Shown here: positions 11,961 to 23,141 of the stretch, in pieces
How the letters are laid out: each line of letters begins with the position of its first letter
How positions within the stretch are numbered: the first letter of the stretch is position 1
Assembly: GCA_030374765.1 (NCBI GenBank)
Contig: JARGXX010000092.1
Location: 558,001-622,000 of the forward strand
DNA from: Agarophyton chilense
Lineage: Eukaryota > Rhodophyta > Florideophyceae > Gracilariales > Gracilariaceae
Direction: 5' to 3'
Length of the DNA stretch: 64,000 nucleotides
Translations under genes and position numbers: made by a program
Notes under the pieces: generated by a model
Seen by the model: the letters and a program-made list of their open reading frames with translations, nothing else
Databases searched by the model: none
What the model was told of the DNA's origin: nothing

Positions 11961-12112
11961 CAGTTGTCCATACCACATTGCATGAGGGCATTTGCAGTAG
12001 CTAATCAGATGGTCGTTTCACGTTGAGATTGAGATGAGGCGCATATGCGTTTTTCCACGGAGGATGTCCAAAAATGCCCATGCTTAAATCAACTTTTGGT
12101 TTTCCACTATTT
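11961..12112 (+). repeat. Left terminal repeat of element A (alignable part)
   Basis: Shares 'ACCACATTGCATG', 'ATTTGCAGTAGC.AATCA', 'TTCACGTTGAGAT', 'CGCATATGCG.TTTTCCA' and 'CTTTTGGTTTTC' in the same order and spacing with 15,636-15,785. It ends just before the gag region, as a 5' LTR should. Confidence 0.7.
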
Positions 12113-12341
12113 CCAAGCTTCCCAGGAGGTCTGAGTGGCTGTCGACCTAAATACCCAACACCAGCTTCAAGTTCCACAACCTATCAATGCCGATAGAGGT
12201 GCTGCAGCCCAAAATGTGGGAATAGCAGATGAGGAATATGAGACCAAGCGCGTAACGTTTTTGTCCAGCCATTAACGAGGTAAGCACGACAAATTCAAAG
12301 GCGATTTTGAAGAAGATTGGAATGATCATGTCTCATTCTTC

Positions 12342-12782
12342 ATGCACTACTGTAATCTGCAGAAGATTAGCGGTGATCTAATAATTCAGTACCTGTATTT
12401 TTCTCTCACAAGAGATGCGCTGCACATTTTCAAGGGAGAATTCAAGGGCTTGATTCAGAACTTGGGCGCTGTTGTGGCAGTATTCAATGCTCGCTACGCT
12501 TCGGAGACGACCAAGGAAGATATGTCTGCAAAGTTGGACGACCTCCATCTAACGGACTTCGTGATAGAAAATGTTTCTGAACGTGGGGTTCTGGACCTTT
12601 TCGTCAAAAAAATTCATCCCCTTGCACCAATGACCCTCCAGGAAGACATAACGGACAGACGCAAGCGCAATTTACTTCGCGATGCAGTCCAAGGCATCTC
12701 ATGGTCCCAAAACATCTTATCAAAAGTCAATGCCAAGCATCTATCATACAGAGACTTGATGTCGGAGTTATTCAGAGCTTAA
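12342..12782 (+). pseudogene. Gag-like protein of element A
   Basis: This 146-codon frame lies directly after the left repeat. It contains the typical middle of a retrotransposon gag: a helical stretch with 'DALHIFKGEFKGLIQNLGAVVAVFNARYAS', where a tyrosine-containing 'F..RY' segment follows a capsid-like domain, and then 'LDDLHLTDFVIE'. Frames upstream (from about 12,260) appear to continue it, so the N-terminus is uncertain. The protein would have packaged the element's RNA. The frame ends at TAA without the zinc-knuckle region, which follows in another frame. Confidence 0.55.
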
Positions 12783-12932
12783 AGATACCAACGCCAGTTC
12801 ATGGCAGGACAAAACCGTCCGCAAACGGCGCAGAAGACGCAAAGGGCATCTTCGGCTGACCTTGCCTTCCGTCCATCTCTTTCAACTGCAAAGGTACTCG
12901 AAGGACCACCAGATTATGACCTTTAGTTCATT

Positions 12933-13283
12933 TTGCCGGACAAGGACGTTACGCCAGACTACCGACCAGCTGTTCAACATTCAAAAACCCCGAGGTTTGA
13001 AACTAGGCCTTACAACCCAGGACGACTCCAGCCGCAATACACCGATGTTCCCATGATACTCACGCTCTGTTGGAACTGTCAGCAGAGAAGTTGCAGGCTT
13101 TTCAAGCGTCCCAAACCCCGCAATGAAGCCCGTATTCACCGAAACAAACAGCTAGCAAAACAGTGGTACAAACAATCTCGGTCCAAGAGAATCAACTTCA
13201 CTGAACTCGACGATAACGCCTATGCGACAGTCGAACAGCGGACGGAATCGCTCCTTGTTGAGGATCACAAACCCGACCCATAA
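12933..13283 (+). pseudogene. Nucleocapsid/zinc-knuckle region of element A (degenerate)
   Basis: The frame contains 'CWNCQQRSCRLFKRPKPR', which resembles a gag CCHC knuckle (C-x2-C-x4-H-x4-C). The expected His position is occupied by Cys and the last Cys by Arg. A basic, asparagine-rich tail follows. It sits between gag and protease/integrase, where a nucleocapsid segment is expected. The loss of zinc ligands points to decay. Confidence 0.5.
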
Positions 13284-13749
13284 CAAACCCCAATCGGTGA
13301 AGCTGGGATTAATCAAGATACAGCAATTTCCGACTCAAGTACGGCTTGTATTTCCAACGCGCTAACCAGTCATGAACTCCCAACCACAACCGCTTGGCCA
13401 CTCCTGCACGTAAGCGACATTTCATGCAGCTCGGATGAAGGCTTTTTAGATGAAGATCGACTTGGCCGCACGGTCTCAAATGAAAGGCCCAATGAACCCC
13501 CAGATATCCGTGACTTCATACCAGCGTACACATCGTTGCTCTCGCAATGCTCCCCTGCACGTTTTGTCGCCCGCTCCCGCCACTCCTCTCCAAATGACAC
13601 CCCTATCTTTTCCCACATAATCTTTAAGGGTGTACTGAACCTCCGTATAACCCCGAAGCGCAGAGTAACGTATTCCCGCAGCGAATTCGAAGATGGCTGT
13701 ATTGACCTGGGGGCACACAAATCAGTTTGCGAACTGGCTCGAGCCAAGG

Positions 13750-15230
13750 CCTACCACTAGACTTTCGGCACAATCTCTAAACTGCGTCCGTCACCGTATG
13801 CCTCCAAATTCGGCGACGAGAATCGCAACAGCTTACAGCAGCTACAGGTCCAAATACCTTTACCCGCAAACGCATTCGACTCTTTTTGGATCGATGTCGT
13901 TGACACCGACATACTGTTCCTGATTGGACTCAACCTCCTTGATCGTTGCGGTGTCTACTTAGACAACGTGCATAATGAGCTTGTGAATCAGCATACAAAC
14001 AGTTACGTTTCTCTCTTACGGAAGAACGGTCACATGTTTTTGTTTTGGAAGAACGCTGTAGTCTTGTTTACGAGAGCCGAACTATCCAAGTTACATGAGA
14101 ATTTCTTCCATCCAAGTGCCCAAAAGCTCTTTAACCTCTTAAAACGTGATAAACCAGAAGATACCACGACGGATACCAAGCGGATACTCCAGGACACTGC
14201 TAAAAAAAGGAAATTGTTCCAGTACTTCTCCGCCTCTCCCTTTCGCTTCCGTGTTTCAATTCTGGAAGCTGACATCCGTTTCAACCAATAAATAGCCCTG
14301 GACCTCATCTACATGTCGTACAAACGGCGCAAACGTATACCCGTCCTTCACATCGTTGACACGCAAACACAATACCAAAACGCAATCATACTGAAAGGTG
14401 AATCATCCGTGCACGTCTGGGACGCATTTCTGCAAGCATGGGCTACCACTTATACTGGAATGCCAAACAAATGCAAACAGACCAAGGCTCCATATTTAAC
14501 TCCAAGTACTTGGAGAAATGCACGGGAGACTTCGGAATTGTATTTCAAATATCAGGAGTACAGGGACACAACAGCATCGGAGCCGTCGAACAATATCATG
14601 CACCACTGAGACGAATCTCGAACACTGTGATGCACTCCAGTTTTAATCTCAACCCCGAGCTTGCGCTGCGATTTGCCATCAAAGGCATGAACGACACCAT
14701 GGGGCCAGAAGGCTTGGTTCTATCCCTGCCTGTGTACGGCACATTATCGCGACTTCCAATCACTTCTTCTTCTGTTTCCAGACAAACTGACCGATTACGC
14801 ACGTTGGAAGCAGCTCGGAAAGATATGGCCCAGATAACTGCCAAACTCCGTACCCAGCAGGCTCTCAGATCTCGTATCCCCCCGCATCGAAGTACTTCAT
14901 TGAACCAGGGCACCATGTACACTAATTCGATGAAAAAAGCAAACAGTGGCACGGACCACAAAAAGTACTGAAGACCATTGACAAGGAAGTTACTTTGGAT
15001 ATAGATGGACCCCTTGCTGGCTAAAACATTGCAAACATCCTTCCAGACCCCGCTTTCCACAAAGATCGTGAACTCCACCGCCTTTTTGAAGATTTGCATC
15101 ACTTCCGGTCCAAGCAAACCCCTCTTGGATTGGGAAATGCTGAAGGAAAGGTTGAGGGAATGAAAAGGAAGTTCGCCAGCTCTGGCTTGCATTTACTTGG
15201 AGGCGCTCAAACTTTCACTTATATACTACT
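13750..15230 (+). pseudogene. Protease end and integrase of element A
   Basis: A protease-like C-terminal strand ('DTDILFLIGLNLLDR', family pattern 'd.PFLiGLdlL') near 13,895-13,950 leads into the integrase. The zinc domain keeps its His pair ('LHENFFHPSAQKL') but has lost the CxxC. The catalytic core has its first Asp in 'IALDLIYM', the second in 'MQTDQGSIFNS' and the Glu in 'EQYHAPLRR'. There is a TAA inside the core at 14,289-14,291 and a frameshift near 14,440-14,470. C-terminal frames continue past 14,971 to about 15,230 (e.g. 'GLLGPEV'-like positions are only in the shadow strand). Inactive copy. Confidence 0.65.
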
Positions 15231-15635
15231 TCAAAACGTCAGCTGTCTAAACTCCAACCCAAAGTAAACCCTAGACTACAAAGCAGGGACACTCAATACT
15301 ACCAATCATATTCAAGCATGACATTAACCCTAGTCAATGTTCATTGCAGCGCACAACAAGGCAATACAACAGTGCACAGCCCATAATTACACTCACGTGT
15401 GCACAAATTCAATATGCCAGCACACACTACTTGCAATCCGCCTCCATACACATTCACGTTCCACCACAGTACACCAAGTCTCCTGTAATACACATGTCAC
15501 GTCTCTTCTCCAAGTACATTCGTTACACCTTGTGAGATGTGTTCATAGTACACCAGCTGGAAATGTTGAACAGCGTGCACAGTAGTACAAGTAGACCACG
15601 TACACACGTGTCCTACAGACAAACCCAATAGTGCC

Positions 15636-15785
15636 ATACCCCTTGTACACACCACATTGCATGTGCACATTTGCAGTAGCCAATCACAGCCCGAGTTCAC
15701 GTTGAGATCCGACTGACACGCATATGCGCTTTTCCAGAGGCACCCTCCAAAACAGCCCATGCTCCCCTGCACTTTTGGTTTTCAG
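15636..15785 (+). repeat. Right terminal repeat of element A (alignable part)
   Basis: Direct-repeat partner of 11,961-12,112, about 70-75 % similar by eye. Such divergence between two LTRs of one element implies an old insertion. Directly right of it, at about 15,840, minus-strand gypsy sequence begins. Confidence 0.7.
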
Positions 15786-15881
15786 TGACAGCACAGGGTC
15801 AACAGCCAACACCCCCCCTCTGTCACTGACTTCAAAGGTCTAGGTGTCGGACGCCACTGTCCTCACGGAACATCTCGTGCT

Positions 15882-16765
15882 TCACACGGCACTATCGACT
15901 TTAATTCTTCCTCTATTGATCACATGGCCAAGTAGCTCGATCTCGGACTGGGCAAATCTACACTTGACTACCTTGACTTTCAAATTTGCGGCATGATTCC
16001 TCTCGAACACCTCTCGACAATGGTGAAGATGCTCATCCAAATTCCTCGAGAAGATGAAGACATCGTCGACATACACCATTGCGAACGGCGGCCCATGAAA
16101 AACACCGTCCATCATCCTCTGGAACGTCGACGGAGCGTTCATTAACCCAAAAGGAATTTCTTCAAACTTTTATGTGCTGTTACGGCAAATGAACGTCGTC
16201 ATCTCTTTGCAGGTCTCCGAATTCAGAACCTGCCATTATCCTGTGTACAAGTTCAGCGTGGTAAATATCTTCGCCCCCGGTAGGCCATCGAAAATCTCTT
16301 CAATCTTGAAGAGGGGCAACGGTCAGCCTTCATCACTCCTATCAGCTGACGATTTTCGACACAAAACATTGGCCTTCCATCCTTCTTTTTGGCAATAAAT
16401 ATGGAGAAGGACCAATCCGATCTGGACGGGGAGATCACACCCGCTTGTAGCAACTTATCCACCTCCTTACGCACAATTGCATTGTATTTTGGCGGCATTC
16501 TGCGCGCTCTAGAATAGATATGGGTATCATCCGTTAACTCGAAAGGGTGCACCACTGGAACTTCAGCTGCTCGGAGGCCACTCATATCCAACGCAATGAT
16601 ATCAGTCTCCTTGACGATGACGGTCATGCTTGCTTGAACGTCTTGTGGAGGGTGCTTCAACTTCCAATCCAGGAGCGACGAGTGCCTACACTCCTCACCC
16701 TCACTCGAGGTCTCCACTTCATCCATTAAAGACTCTAAGTCTGGTGAATACCGGTCCTTGTTCAC
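15882..16765 (-). pseudogene. Ty3/gypsy reverse transcriptase (element C)
   Basis: Two frames. The upstream one (16,765-16,253) has the entry motifs 'HPFELTDDTHIYSRARRMPP' and 'EVDKLLQAGVISPSRSDW', followed by a degraded 'KKDG.p.fCVenRqL'. The downstream one (16,142-15,882) has 'NAPSTFQRMMDGVF', the catalytic strand 'FAMVYVDDVFIFSR' with both Asp residues, and 'IELLGHVINRGRIKVD'. This is the Ty3/gypsy pattern (Y-x-D-D, 'LGHvi...Gi..d'). A frameshift separates them near 16,150-16,250. The protein breaks off after 'KVDSAV', so the thumb and RNase H are absent. Confidence 0.85.
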
Positions 16766-17030
16766 GACGTAAAGAACTAACTCTGGTTTGCCATCTGATT
16801 CGTTCCTTGAACTCGACGAAGACGAAGAGGACTCAGCCGGGATCTCATCTGTTCCTGGGTCTCCAGGGGACTTGAATTCTTCACTATTAGTACGAGCTCC
16901 CTTAATGATGGAAGCCTAGTTGTATAATGGCAACAACATTTCTTCCTAGCCCACGGAAAGACTCACTTGTTGGCGGCGAAATTCCAACTGCGCCTGCAGG
17001 GCTTCCAGGGTCGGTCATCCTATAATCACG

Positions 17031-17807
17031 TCAAAGGGTCTGTTCTGAACAACTGAAAAAGTCTAGGGGCACTTCAAGACTGCTGAAAGAGACCGGGATG
17101 TCACTCACACAACCCAACACCTTTGCGGCGGTCCCATCTTCCACGGTAACTTTCCTAGTGAGAGGTGAAAGTTGGATGATCAACTGCTCAAACATTCGGG
17201 ACCAGAGAGGGTTAGGCACTGCTCCAGAGTGCAAGAGGGCGTTGGATTCAGTTCTGTAAAGCCTCAAAGCGACTATATTCAAACGCCAGGAAAGGGCAGT
17301 GGCGTGCAGAACAGAAACATGAGTCATTGGCCCTCTCTTTGCCAAAAGAGGCTTCAAGATCTTCCCAGTCTCCTCTACATTGCCGCAAAGCAACTGCCCA
17401 AAAGTCAATCCGGATGCAGCAGCCGCTAGATCTTCCATTACATTGTCCTTCCCAACGTGATCCGTTAAACCGTGAGATGGACTATTCGCTTTCCTTGAAT
17501 TATTTGTCTTCTTCGCCCTAACTTCTGGGACGAAACGGGGGAATATAAAACTGTGATTGACCAACGCGTCAATGTCTATCAAGTTGCTGCGAGGCTGCCC
17601 TGGAAGGACCTGCCCATCCGCATTCCTCGTCGCAGCGGCAACAACATCTTCGGCAGTATTCTCCTGTACCACTGCGACATGGTAGACTGGATCTACCTCC
17701 TTCAGCTTCAAGTCATCGATCGATTCGGATCTTGCGCCATCGAAACCGACGGTACGGGTGTCTTCTTTACTTATCCTCGACCGACAAGTGGTCTCCGAGT
17801 GCTCCAT
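17031..17807 (-). pseudogene. Gag C-terminus / retropepsin of element C
   Basis: The frame ends in a retropepsin-like segment, 'ESNALLHSGAVPNPL', where the family has 'aLlDTGA.pnlis'. The catalytic Asp is replaced by His. 'VEDGTAAKVLGCVSDIPVSF' follows, matching the strand after the flap region. The upstream part is charged linker. With the nucleophile-activating Asp lost, the protease would be inactive. A stop or shift separates it from the reverse transcriptase (stretch 16,770-17,030). Confidence 0.65.
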
Positions 17808-18273
17808 TTTCTCAAAAAGGCCACATCGCTTGTCACGATGTGGGCTGGACGGGAAATAGCTTGCACCCTGCCCCGAAATTTCGCAGTAAATACTTGTCCA
17901 TTATTTGTCCACAGAAGCTCCAGGAGCTTCGAACCTCTTCTTGAAAACCAAAGAAAGCTCCACAAGTTGCCCAACCAACTGGAAAACTTCACTATCTAAC
18001 TGTTGAGCGGTTTCAGAGCGAGCGTCGGGCCTCAGGAGAATATTCTTTTTCTAATCCGTGACGAAAAAATGAGCTTCTTGGTCAGCAAAGACGCCTTGCG
18101 GCCCAAGTTGTACTCAGTTGCTTGCGTCAACGTTTTGTAGTAGAACAAAGAGCAATAAATAACGAAACGAGGCGTATTAGGGATATTCGCGACTGCATAG
18201 TGGAGCAAACCGAAGAAGATTTGTCGTTAACCCTCGCGGGTGTAAAATCAGTTCACATGGGCTAAAGTGCACA

Positions 18274-18624
18274 TCATATCCATCGAGTTGAGCTTAATTC
18301 CACAGCTAAACGTAACTTTTCTTTCAGAGGCGTCTTTTCTGATGAAATCCGCCAGGGTCTTGAACTAAAAGATGGGGTTCTATTTGGTTGTTTCGGCCAA
18401 GGCCCTTTTTGTGAAAAATTCTTAAAAAAGAAATCAATCGCAGGTTCTAGATGGCACAAGAGTTTTTGGGCCTTATCTTCGTCACACTGTTCTCGCATGA
18501 CGAAATTTTTGTAGGCGAAAAAGAAACGTCTGACGTCGGGTGACAAATGACCGGTGAACACAACGCGGGGAACTTCTGACGAAGATGACATTTTTACTTC
18601 TTCGAACCTTGGATGCGGTACCAT
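18274..18624 (-). pseudogene. Gag N-terminal region of element C
   Basis: The frame reads 'VVFTGHLSPDVRRFFFAYKNFV...DEDKAQKLLCHLEPAIDFFF', the start of a retrotransposon gag capsid domain ('F.G.....v..Fl..ye..c....d..ka..l...L.g.A...f'). It breaks after about 75 residues into unrelated sequence. Gag sequence in the other frames probably continues to about 17.8 kb. Confidence 0.6.
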
Positions 18625-18639
18625 GAAAGATTGTCTTTT

Positions 18640-20420
18640 GAACGAGCCTACCCTTTCGTTTTTACTTTTCTTCGTTGCTTTCCCCCTTTCTCAACTCTGC
18701 TGCTCGCGAGGCAGGTTCCGATATTTCAGCTCGCGAGGGGCGGTGTCCGCGCCACACGTGGACACGGCCCCATACAGAGACCGACACTTCCACTTCGTTG
18801 GAGGCTACCGTTGGAGATGCTCTAACCCTGCATGTGCTCATCTCGTGGCACGGCTGCCTCCAAGACAAGCAGGCTTCTCCCTGCAGGCTTCTCCCTGCTT
18901 CACCCCCTTACGACGTCCGACGTTCAGTATTGCTATGACCCCTACGGCAGGGTGCTTGCTCTTCGGGACTGCAGCTGTGATGCACTCCGCGTCGAAGTAG
19001 GCGTCCTCTTAGACTTTAGCTGACAACTGAATCCGTTAAAGGTGACAAACCCTGAAAGGACATCTTGGAAAAGTGAGCACCGTCAAACCTCGCAGTTTGA
19101 ATTCTGATACTCGCTATTCACTTGCGCTGGGGAGAAATGACAAATCTGGGGACATTGTCCCACCGAACCTCTAACAATAACAGCTAAGATGACAAGTCGT
19201 ACGAAGAAAGACGTCGGTCGCCCCATTTCCGCCTTATCTAGACGTATCTGTTGCTTTGAAGAACTATCCGAGCATCAAACCGATGGATCAAGTACCGCTT
19301 TGAGAGCCTAAAACAAATTGTCCTCCGGAAAAATCCTTCAAATCAAGTCCAAGGGGTGTTGCAAGGCCAGAACATTCTCGGGACTCGACGAAAAGAATAA
19401 CGCGAGAGACTGTTGTGAAGAAGTAAACCACGGCCAAACCAGATCTGGATAAGAACTGTGCATCAGTCAATCGTGGTCGACAAAGTTCGTAGAATTCGGG
19501 GTAGTAGGGAAATGGGTGTCCAGGATACTTGGGACAACGTATACTTCTAGATGCTGAAGAAGGAGGTGCCAAAAGCAATGAGGGGTAATTTGTAAAGGGC
19601 ACATACTCTTTTTTGCAGACTACGACTTGAGTGGATTGATAGGGTTCCTAATCGATAAGAAGCCCTTTTGACTCGATATCATGTACCTGTGTGTGGCGTG
19701 GGTGTAGGGCCGCGTTTTTTGAGCGAAAACCTCCGCAGACAGAAGTAGCTCATACGCGTATTACAAGGAATAATGCCATTGTAGAGCAAGATCTCTTGGC
19801 TGGTTGAGATTGGACTTTTTTTGGAATAAAGCGTGCCATTGGCCTTGATGTGAATTGTTAACCAGGAACAAGAGGACTGACCAGGCGATGGAGGCGGCAG
19901 TCTCAGTGGCGCACAATATTATCGTGAGGACCTGCAAGAGACAGCTGTTTTGATTCAAAATGGAACGCTCGACTTGCCGAAGGTAGCATACAATCGCACG
20001 CAGTGTGTGGTGCTCTGCCTCTAGTGGCTGGGGCGGACAGGTGAAGGAAAGGTTATCGTGTGTGTCCCAAATATGTGATATGCTCCCGTTTGATTGCGAC
20101 AAGAGGCCCCGCTCTGCTTACAGTTGGGTTTGTTGATTCAATTCAAATGTCTCGTCTCTCGCGACTCGCCGAGCGACACACATACAGGGACTGAAACCGA
20201 TGTTGATTCAATGGCCATCATTCGCGAGATGGCGCATCCACTCGGCACCACATTGCACTAATCAAAGGTCAGACTCCGTTGACATCTTATTTACAAGAAC
20301 AGAGTAACGCATTTAACAAAGGGAATATGTACAACAATAGGGGGAGGGGGGGCGTTCGAGGAGAGGTACACGTCGGTTCAGCGAGAAAGAACAAAACCAG
20401 TCAAGCAAGGGAATGTGAGG
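18640..20420. other. No recognisable gene
   Basis: Short frames on both strands without family similarity. The stretch may hold the 5' LTR of element C and the 3' flank of the LPMO gene, but I found no matching repeat copy to prove an LTR. Confidence 0.4.
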
Positions 20421-20423
20421 CTG

Positions 20424-21701
20424 TCATCTCTTGATAAAGGTTACATCTGCCTTGTACCATTCCCGATTGCAATACGCGGCGATTCGCACCGGTTTGCCCA
20501 GAGGAACGTTCCTCCAATACATTCTCCAAACACCGTCCTCCATGAAGTACGGTGCAGTTCTATCCAGGTTCATTTTCTTACCATTGACAAAGAATTGAAC
20601 AGCTGGTGTCTTGACGCCAGAAACAAGCTGAGCTTCGATTTTGATACCATCATACATGGCAATATTAATCACTGCTCCGTCAACAAGCTCTCTCAATGGC
20701 TGGCGGTCGGCCCACAGCATGAGTTTGGACAGACTATGTCTCGCCCACGGCGTGGGCTTCGGACTAGGCAAATTGGATCTCGGGGCACTTCTGGCGCGTG
20801 GCACGGTGTCGATGGATATATCAGCACACTGAATGTACTCCTCCGGGAACAAGTTGCCGCCGCAGGGCGGTTGAATGCGCGTGACACCGCCCTTGGCACC
20901 GCCCTGTCCGCGACAGGTTCCCCAAGTCGGGCGGTCTTTGCTATCAAAATAGTCCAGCACGCCTGGCGGGTTGCAAGTATTGGCGGCAACCCAATACCAT
21001 TGCAACACACAGTGCTTGCAGTAGAAGTGGTTGGGCAACTTGAAAGTAGCGTACGCAGGCCGATAGTCATTCCAACCGTTTTTGGCGTCGCACGGCATGT
21101 ACCAGCGACCCGGGTAGGTATGGTCGATGGGCCCGCAATGCGGAGACTTCCCGCTCTCGCACACGGGGTTGTACGCGCGATGCAACTGTACACAGGCGCC
21201 GGAGAGGAAGCAACGTCGACTAATCTCGCCGCCGCATTTGGACGGATCACATAAATGCATCTCCATGTAGCCGTTGTGATGGGTGACAATGGAGGTACCA
21301 ACACCAATGACGCTGCCCTGAGAGTAGCGCGCGACGATCTTAGCGTCGTAGTAATACTTTCCGCCGCGTAGGTGATGTTGCGGACCGTCGACGGCATCGC
21401 CACACACACCGGCGCGCCAGCGAAAGTCCGGACGATAGGGGTCGTAGGGGGTCCAACCGCGCTTGCCGGCAGCAACTACTTGACTGTGCAGTGCGGCGCC
21501 AGGGGAACCGTTCTTGCTGCCGGCTGGAAAGTGTAGCCAATAGTCCTTTGGGGCGTCCTCGTCGAAGGAGTATGGCATGTTAGGCATGCGAGGCAGGGCG
21601 CCGCGTTGGTTGGGGTGGTTCATGCAGCCGTGCGCGGCGGCTGGGCGGGTGAGCGAGAGCAGTGAGAGCGCGAGCGCAAGCGCGGGGGCGGCGGGGATCA
21701 T
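20424..21701 (-). CDS. Secreted AA15-type lytic polysaccharide monooxygenase with C-terminal beta domain
   Basis: Copper enzyme that oxidatively cleaves crystalline polysaccharides; AA15 members act on chitin and/or cellulose. I start at the ATG at 21,701 (425 aa) because it begins a textbook signal peptide, 'MIPAAPALALALSLL...AAA', cleaved before His24. LPMOs need that N-terminal His for the copper brace. The second brace His is in 'VTHHNGYMEMHLC' (H142). Other AA15 features are 'AGVCGDAVDGPQHHLRGG', 'YSQGSVIGVG', 'FYCKHCVLQWYWVAANTC' and 'EEYIQCADISID', with many paired cysteines. After a Ser/Pro linker, about residues 320-425 form an Ig-like/beta-sandwich segment ('VQFFVNGKK...TAPYFMEDG') that may bind carbohydrate. 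The frame stays open 119 codons upstream of the ATG, but in GC-rich sequence without protein character. No intron is visible. Family confidence is high; the substrate is inference. Confidence 0.88.
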   Translation of the reverse strand: MIPAAPALALALSLLSLTRPAAAHGCMNHPNQRGALPRMPNMPYSFDEDAPKDYWLHFPAGSKNGSPGAALHSQVVAAGKRGWTPYDPYRPDFRWRAGVCGDAVDGPQHHLRGGKYYYDAKIVARYSQGSVIGVGTSIVTHHNGYMEMHLCDPSKCGGEISRRCFLSGACVQLHRAYNPVCESGKSPHCGPIDHTYPGRWYMPCDAKNGWNDYRPAYATFKLPNHFYCKHCVLQWYWVAANTCNPPGVLDYFDSKDRPTWGTCRGQGGAKGGVTRIQPPCGGNLFPEEYIQCADISIDTVPRARSAPRSNLPSPKPTPWARHSLSKLMLWADRQPLRELVDGAVINIAMYDGIKIEAQLVSGVKTPAVQFFVNGKKMNLDRTAPYFMEDGVWRMYWRNVPLGKPVRIAAYCNREWYKADVTFIKR

Positions 21702-22127
21702 GATGGGGGATGACAGAGGGAGATAGGGGGGGGGGTTGAGGCGGGGATCGCGAAGGGGTGTGCGACGGGCCGGACGAGAAGTAAGCGGCGCGGGGAAGAC
21801 AGAAGGATATCGAAGTTGAAAGGGTATGTGTATTTGTACGGCAGCTTTCCAGCGGGCAATGAGCGCGGAGTAGTATTCCACGTAGGGCGGACAAAGCGCC
21901 CAAACGTGGCGCCACAGCGAGCCCGCGCAGCAACTTAAGAAACGGCCAATGAAACAAACGAGGGGTGCCCGCACAACGCACAACGTGGCGCACGCGTCAC
22001 ACACGCGCACTCTCGTTACCTTTATTCCTCGCACCAAACGCAAAGCCAATTCCCGCACACGCGCGCGTCACAACGAACGGCAGACGCGCCACGTCGCGCC
22101 GCTCGCGCTTTACAGCGCGCGTTGCTC

Positions 22128-22135
22128 TTAAAATA
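22128..22135 (-). promoter_or_regulatory. Possible TATA-like element upstream of the LPMO gene
   Basis: On the minus strand 'TATTTTAA' stands alone in a very GC- and CpG-rich tract (about 21,830-22,260), roughly 430 bases before the LPMO start codon. Position and contrast with the surroundings make it a TATA-box candidate with a long 5' untranslated region. There is no other support. Confidence 0.25.
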
Positions 22136-22744
22136 GGGTAATTTCTCGCCGCGAGACGCCCTGCGCGTTGGACGACGTTTCTATGGCAGTCGCTGTTGGC
22201 TCCACGCTGCGCTGCACGTCCCGCGCGCGTGCGCGCTGCGTGCCAACTGCCGCGCTGTCTTTCCTGAGTCTGGTCGAAAAGTTGCCTGCCCCCCCTCCCC
22301 CCCCCCACCAGCTGCAGTACCGTTCGCCTTCTTCGAGCACTCTGTTATCTCATCGCTCTCCCACGTATCAGATACACCCCGTCTCCATTCACAGACCATC
22401 ACTTCTACGCACAACTTTGCGGCACCTGCAGCTCACGAAAAGTATCGCTCCAGGAATTCGCTCTCATTCATATGCCTCCATCACAAACCGCTCACCATCC
22501 ACCATCAAAAGCCCATATACCCGTTCCCCACGTTCAATCGCGCCGGCTGTGAGCAGGGATCACACCAGACTCGATACAAAATTCAGAACCAGCTCGCATA
22601 GCACGACCCAAATAAAACTGTAATTGCTTCAATCAGCAGTCGTGAAACAACTCCAATTTCTCCTATGCCCACTATACGCACCATATGAACCGGTCAGCAC
22701 ATGTCTTCACTTTTTTTGTCCATACACGCAGGGCGAAGGAGCTA

Positions 22745-22930
22745 TCCTCTAAAATAGCAGTGTGCGCTGGCGGGGCGCGCAGTGGAAAGTGCGCAAGATG
22801 GAACAGGCACAACCCGCCCCTCTCTTGCTTCTCTATCCCCGGTCAATCGGTTTGGATCAAGAGCGAAGGTTCTAGTATGCAGCGCCGGCAGCAACGTGAC
22901 AGGTGGCACTCGTGTATTGCACATATGCCG
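22745..22930 (-). repeat. Dispersed repeat R1, copy 2 (inverted)
   Basis: The reverse complement aligns with 4,075-4,260 (see that entry). Repeat R2 lies immediately to the right, so R1 and R2 may be two halves of one longer element. Confidence 0.7.
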
Positions 22931-22983
22931 TCTTCAACCATTCCGCTTCTCAGAACGGCAATGACACCCTGATGTAGAGTGAA

Positions 22984-23141
22984 GATTGGGTCTTGCTTGT
23001 CTCCCCCGTTTCCGTAAGACACCGCCGCCGTCGCACATTTATTTGTACCCAGAAACGGGCCTCTCTGTGTCGGCCCGCCACTGTGACATGGCCCGGCGAT
23101 TGGTGCTGCTATTTGCACCCAGTGTGTGCGTGTCATATTGC
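22984..23141 (+). repeat. Dispersed repeat R2, copy 1
   Basis: Shares with 37,714-37,870 the ordered blocks 'GGTCTTG.TT...CCCCC', 'GGG.CTCTCTGT.TCGGCC', 'TGGCCCGG.G.T.GGTGCTG' and 'TTGCACC', in the same orientation. Moderate divergence. On the minus strand both copies can be read as related peptide (e.g. 'VQIAAPIAGP' versus 'VQVAAPTTGP'), so a former coding sequence is possible. Confidence 0.7.

Larger units (their letters stand above)
11961..15785 (+). mobile_element. LTR retroelement A (gag-NC-PR-IN, no RT)
   Basis: A direct repeat of about 150 bases (11,961-12,112 and 15,636-15,785) flanks plus-strand gag, zinc-knuckle-like, protease and integrase sequence. The order gag, protease, integrase is copia-like. 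No reverse transcriptase or RNase H lies between the integrase C-terminus (about 15,230) and the right repeat. Either a deletion removed them or the element always used a partner's enzyme. All genes carry stops or frameshifts. The true LTRs are probably longer than the alignable part, so the outer ends are uncertain. Confidence 0.65.
15840..18624 (-). mobile_element. Ty3/gypsy element C, 3'-truncated
   Basis: Reading the minus strand from 18.6 kb there are a gag N-terminus, a gag/protease region and a reverse transcriptase that stops about 60 residues after the catalytic strand. RNase H, integrase and the 3' LTR are missing. The truncation point lies next to the right repeat of element A (15.79 kb), so A's insertion or a later deletion could have removed the rest. 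Confidence 0.7.

Noticed and set aside
14596..15192. 198-codon minus-strand frame
   Set aside because: Shadow of the integrase of element A.
20415..21254. 279-codon plus-strand frame opposite the LPMO gene
   Set aside because: It is the antisense shadow of a GC-rich conserved gene and has no domain character of its own.
21702..22058. 119-codon N-terminal extension of the LPMO frame
   Set aside because: Open only because of GC-rich sequence. The signal peptide and the required N-terminal His after cleavage fix the start at 21,701.
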